A stretch of DNA of 64,000 nucleotides from JBCCIM01 sp965263205. Lineage in GTDB: Bacteria; Bacteroidota; Rhodothermia; Rhodothermales; JAHQVL01. The notes beneath the pieces were generated by a model. The model saw nothing but the letters and a program-made list of their open reading frames with translations. It ran no database searches and was not told the DNA's origin. The DNA is taken from the NCBI GenBank assembly GCA_965263205.1, contig CBDHHF010000003.1, forward strand, positions 186,001-250,000, read 5' to 3'. Position 1 is the first letter of the stretch. Each line of letters opens with the position of its first letter. A program made the translations under genes and the position numbers. This document shows positions 61,248 through 64,000 of this stretch, piece after piece.

Positions 61248-61400
61248 GTACAATACGCTCGGTGGGTGCACTAAAAGCTGGGTACATAAAAGGCTGGGTA
61301 CATAAACGACAGGGAAGCAAGTGATTACCTGCTTCCCTGCGCGTACTATTGATGGCCATGTAGTACAAGAGCCATAAAACCCGAGGGTTTCAGTCTTACA

Positions 61401-62876
61401 CTATCGTCTGCGGTCTCCGCCGCCCCGGCCATTACGCCGGCCATCGCGCCCACCACCATCGCGGCCTCGTCCGCCACGGTAGCCGCCACGACCTCCATCT
61501 CTGCCGCCATCTCTACCTCCATCTCTACCTCCATCACGATCCCTAGACTGACGACGCTGTTCGCGTTCTTCGTCGTACCCTTCAGGCTTTGGCAAAAATG
61601 GCTTGCGGCTCAAACGGAGCTTGCCGTCGCCACGCACTTCGATCAGTTTCACGCGGACTTTGTCGCCAACCTGCACGTAGTCTTCCACGTTTTCTACGTA
61701 GCCGTGGTCGATTTCTGATACGTGCAACAAGCCTTCGCGGCCTGGCATGATTTCGATGATCGCGCCAAAGTTCTGAATGTTGCGCACGGTACCTTCGTAC
61801 TCTTCGCCTTCTTCAGGAACGGTCACAATGCCTTTGATGATTGCTACAGCGGCTTCGGCATCATCGCCGTTTGTCGCTGCAATCGTAACAAAGCCCTGAC
61901 CATCGCGCTCTTCGATTTCGATGACCGTGTTGGTGTCTTTCTGGATACCCTGGATGATTTTACCACCAGGCCCAATGACGGCGCCAATAAAGTCTGGATC
62001 GATAGCGATCTGGGTAAGCCGCGGTGCAAACGGCGAAAGCTGTTCGCGTGGCTGGTCGAGTGCCTCGGCCATTTTGTCGAGGATATGAAGCCGGCCTTCG
62101 CGTGCCTGCTCAAGCGCCTCAACAAGAATCTCGCGAGAAAGCCCCGTCACTTTGATATCCATCTGGCAAGCGGTAATACCATCTGCCGTACCGGTCACCT
62201 TGAAGTCCATATCGCCAAGATGATCCTCGGTACCAAGGATATCTGTCAGGATTGCCGTACGTGTACCATCGGTGATGAGCCCCATGGCAACACCAGCAAC
62301 AGGTTTGCGTACCGGCACACCAGCGTCCATCATGGCGAGCATACCGGAGCATACCGACGCCATTGAAGAAGAACCGTTTGACTCCAACACGTCGGCGTTA
62401 ATCCGCACTGTGTACGGAAACTCGTCGTCCGATGGAATCATGCGCTTGAGTGCGCGTTCTGCCAGGTAACCGTGGCCAATCTCGCGCCGGCTTGCGCCAC
62501 GCAGGAATTTGGCTTCGCCAGTACAGAATGGCGGGAAGTTGTAATGCAGGAAAAAACGACGATCGGTTGTATCAAAGACCTGGTCAACAGGCTGCACGTC
62601 TTTCCGCGTACCAAGCGTAACTGAGGCGAGAACCTGCGTTTCGCCGCGGGTAAACACAGCAGAACCGTGTACGCGTGGCAGATAACCAACTTCAGACCAG
62701 ATATGGCGAACATCAGCTGTGCCGCGGCCATCAATACGTCGACCTTTGGCCATAATCATTTCGCGCATGATGTTACTCTCTACGCGTCCTACAGCTTGCT
62801 TGATATCGCCTGCTGTGTAGCCTTCTTCCGTTTCCTTCAGCGCGACCTTCTCCTGTTTCTGGATCCGGTGTGCCAA
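61401..62876 (-). CDS. pnp: Polynucleotide phosphorylase, C-terminal part (frameshifted)
   Basis: The second RNase PH domain, KH and S1 domains of PNPase. GYTAGDIKQAVGRVESNIMRE, RRIDGRGTADVRHI, FLHYNFPPFCTGE, SRREIGHGYLAERAL, ESNGSSSMASVCSG, SDHLGDMDFKVTG-like (EDHLGDMDFKVTGTADGI), the KH segment IGPGGKIIQGIQKDT and S1 FGAIIEIMPGREGLLHVSEIDHGYVENV are canonical. A tail of about 50 residues rich in Asp, Gly and Arg (repeats of RDGG) follows, likely RNA-binding. The frame entering from the N-terminal half breaks at the AAA run (plus-strand TTT 62831-62833); removing one base restores AEGTEEGYTAG. Confidence 0.9.
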   Translation of the reverse strand: MAHRIQKQEKVALKETEEGYTAGDIKQAVGRVESNIMREMIMAKGRRIDGRGTADVRHIWSEVGYLPRVHGSAVFTRGETQVLASVTLGTRKDVQPVDQVFDTTDRRFFLHYNFPPFCTGEAKFLRGASRREIGHGYLAERALKRMIPSDDEFPYTVRINADVLESNGSSSMASVCSGMLAMMDAGVPVRKPVAGVAMGLITDGTRTAILTDILGTEDHLGDMDFKVTGTADGITACQMDIKVTGLSREILVEALEQAREGRLHILDKMAEALDQPREQLSPFAPRLTQIAIDPDFIGAVIGPGGKIIQGIQKDTNTVIEIEERDGQGFVTIAATNGDDAEAAVAIIKGIVTVPEEGEEYEGTVRNIQNFGAIIEIMPGREGLLHVSEIDHGYVENVEDYVQVGDKVRVKLIEVRGDGKLRLSRKPFLPKPEGYDEEREQRRQSRDRDGGRDGGRDGGRDGGRGGYRGGRGRDGGGRDGRRNGRGGGDRRR

Positions 62877-63726
62877 GCATCATATCCAGTGTTTCAGATT
62901 TGATGTCCGCGATACCGCCGTAAAACGTCTCTTTTGCATAAGGCTGCTCAAGATGCGCAACCATGCGATCATGAATCAAGCCGTGTACTTTTTCCTCTAG
63001 TCCTTCTGGCAGACCAGAAACTTCATAAGTAAACTCGCCAGGGCCAAAGTTTTCAGCAAATACTTTCTGGCCGCGGCAAAGCACTTTAATTGCGTCGTGC
63101 GCAATGTCGAAGGCCTCAAGCATTTCAAGCTCGGTTACTTCGTCCATTTCGCCTTCAACCATTACGATAGCGTCTTCTTTACCAGCTACGATCAGGTTGA
63201 TATCGCTTGCTTCGATTTCTTCAATTGTCGGGTTGACGACAAACTCACCTTCTACGCGTCCGATACGTACGCTGGCAGTTGGTCCATCGAAAGGTGCGCC
63301 GGCACAAAGGAGTGCTGCTGATGCGGCTACACCGGAAAGCACATCTGCGTCATTGTCATCATCTGCAGAAAGCACATAAACGATGATCTGTACTTCATTA
63401 AAGAAGCCATCTGGAAAGAGCGGACGGATGGTCCGGTCTGTCAGACGCGACGTGAGAATTTCTTTGTCGTTAGAGCGTCCTTCGCGTTTGATAAAGCCGC
63501 CAGGGATTTTGCCGGCTGAGGAAAATTTCTCGCGATACTCTACGGTTAGTGGGAAAAATGATTGGAATTCTTTGGCCTCTGGAGCCAGCACCGCAGTTGC
63601 CAGCACCATTGTATCTCCAAGGCGGGCGACAACTGCACCATTAGCCTGCTTTGCAAGCTTTCCTGTTTCAAGGGTTATAAACCTTCCTGGTGCAAATTCA
63701 ATTTCTTGTGTAGTTGCTTGTGACAT
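62773..63726 (-). CDS. pnp: Polynucleotide phosphorylase, N-terminal part (frameshifted)
   Basis: The first RNase PH domain and the helical domain of PNPase, the 3'-5' RNA-degrading phosphorylase. FAPGRFITLETGKLAKQANGAVVARLGDTMVL, FFPLTVEYREKFSSAGKIPGGFIKREGRSNDKEILTSRLTDRTIRPLFPDGF and VLSADDDNDADVL are typical. From about 62834 the frame turns into unrelated residues (NGRRLHSRRYQASC). Because pnp is rarely lost and both halves are perfectly conserved, an assembly error is more likely than a broken gene. The gene lies after rpsO, the classic rpsO-pnp order. Confidence 0.92.
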   Translation of the reverse strand: MSQATTQEIEFAPGRFITLETGKLAKQANGAVVARLGDTMVLATAVLAPEAKEFQSFFPLTVEYREKFSSAGKIPGGFIKREGRSNDKEILTSRLTDRTIRPLFPDGFFNEVQIIVYVLSADDDNDADVLSGVAASAALLCAGAPFDGPTASVRIGRVEGEFVVNPTIEEIEASDINLIVAGKEDAIVMVEGEMDEVTELEMLEAFDIAHDAIKVLCRGQKVFAENFGPGEFTYEVSGLPEGLEEKVHGLIHDRMVAHLEQPYAKETFYGGIADIKSETLDMMLGTPDPETGEGRAEGNGRRLHSRRYQASCRTRRE

Positions 63727-63928
63727 GTTAATTGTTAGTTTTCTTCTTTTTTTCTACTCCATTCAACAAAATTACTATCTCGCTTATCCAGTTCGGACAA
63801 TTCCGACATAACGGATGTGCGTGTGCTTACGCGTTCACGGGTATTGATCCTTTACGTGGAGGTGCCTGGACCAGAGAATTGCGAGGCAGGGGCATTTGCA
63901 AAAATGTAAACAGTGTTATGCATGCAAA

Positions 63929-63953
63929 GACGGCATCTGAAACAGATGCCGTC
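63929..63953 (-). terminator. Hairpin between rpsO and pnp
   Basis: An 11 bp perfect stem GACGGCATCTG with a 3-nt loop, followed by TTT on the minus strand. It lies just after the rpsO stop and ahead of pnp, where in other bacteria processing and attenuation take place. Confidence 0.75.
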
Positions 63954-63964
63954 CTGCAGAAAAA

Positions 63965-64000
63965 TTATTTACGAATGCCCAGATCGCTGATAACCTTTCG
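63965..64000 (-). CDS. rpsO: Ribosomal protein S15, last 11 residues
   Basis: Reading the minus strand, the last codons give RKVISDLGIRK and a TAA stop at 63965-63967. This matches the C-terminal end of S15 (LI-x-x-LG-[IL]-R-[KR]), and the position directly upstream of pnp is the conserved place of rpsO. The rest of the gene is outside the window. S15 binds 16S rRNA in the small subunit. Confidence 0.8.
   Translation of the reverse strand, partial: RKVISDLGIRK

Noticed and set aside
61277..61339. Terminator between pnp and the M16 gene
   Set aside because: The stem CAGGGAAGCA/TGCTTCCCTG is clear but has no T run in the reading direction, and the adjacent GCTGGGTACATAAA duplication explains part of the symmetry; kept only as a weak hairpin.
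1..64000. tRNA, rRNA, insertion sequences and prophage genes
   Set aside because: I looked for tRNA-like T-loop words, transposase motifs and integrases and saw none that could be supported.

Overview
The window looks like a chromosomal segment of a free-living bacterium of the Bacteroidota/Rhodothermota side of the tree, most likely Rhodothermales-like. The supporting signs are secreted proteins with type IX secretion (T9SS) C-terminal sorting domains, a TPR / DUF4292 lipoprotein / EnvC-like gene cluster, several Bacteroidota-style lipoproteins, few Shine-Dalgarno sequences and roughly 50 % GC. Lineage is inferred from protein style only; no rRNA or tRNA gene was found.

Layout. 1-7.9 kb: the 3' end of a large T9SS cargo gene, a lipoprotein, a tandem repeat, small membrane proteins, an XRE/MmyB regulator, an M23 peptidase, and an AraC regulator divergent from an SDR oxidoreductase. 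8.9-13.4 kb: a decayed alpha/beta-hydrolase, a DUF433/DUF5615 toxin-antitoxin-like pair and mutS. 13.9-17.7 kb: a second T9SS cargo gene with FG-GAP repeats and a strong terminator, an AP2-like DNA-binding protein and a patatin phospholipase. 17.8-25.9 kb: an iPGM-like metalloenzyme, the TPR/DUF4292/EnvC-like envelope cluster, lpdA, and three small genes (DUF402, DUF1330, MOSC). 26-32.3 kb: a repeat patch, metG, then the histidine cluster hisB-proC-hisH-hisA-hisF. 32.4-40 kb: a metallophosphoesterase lipoprotein divergent from the most striking gene, a cholesterol-dependent-cytolysin-like lipoprotein whose usual membrane-binding domain 4 appears to be replaced by seven FG-GAP repeats; then an acidic membrane-anchored protein, a DUF1080 lipoprotein and another FG-GAP protein. 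40.3-53.7 kb: an esterase remnant, a trans-3-hydroxy-L-proline dehydratase-type enzyme, a GAF-domain protein, a PIG-L deacetylase, a fatty-acid-hydroxylase-type protein, a GH13 amylase, an integral membrane protein, an outer-membrane barrel and a type II NADH dehydrogenase. 53.7-64 kb, nearly all on the minus strand: scpB with a giant low-complexity N-terminal extension, scpA, a sugar epimerase, an M16 peptidase, pnp and the 3' tip of rpsO.

Two window-wide properties stand out. First, at least five otherwise well-preserved genes (GAF protein, GH13, membrane protein at 48.7 kb, NDH-2, pnp) are each split by one single-base indel, often in a short homopolymer. That pattern fits sequencing or assembly error better than real decay, and contrasts with two genuine remnants (8963-9528 and 40273-40733) that also lost internal sequence. 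Second, the palindrome GCCGGC is far more frequent than expected on both strands, in genes of every function, resembling a genome-wide over-represented motif such as HIP1 of cyanobacteria. Repeats in spacers (a 14-15 bp tandem array, a 7 bp array, an 87 bp duplication and a dispersed element in three copies) are also common.
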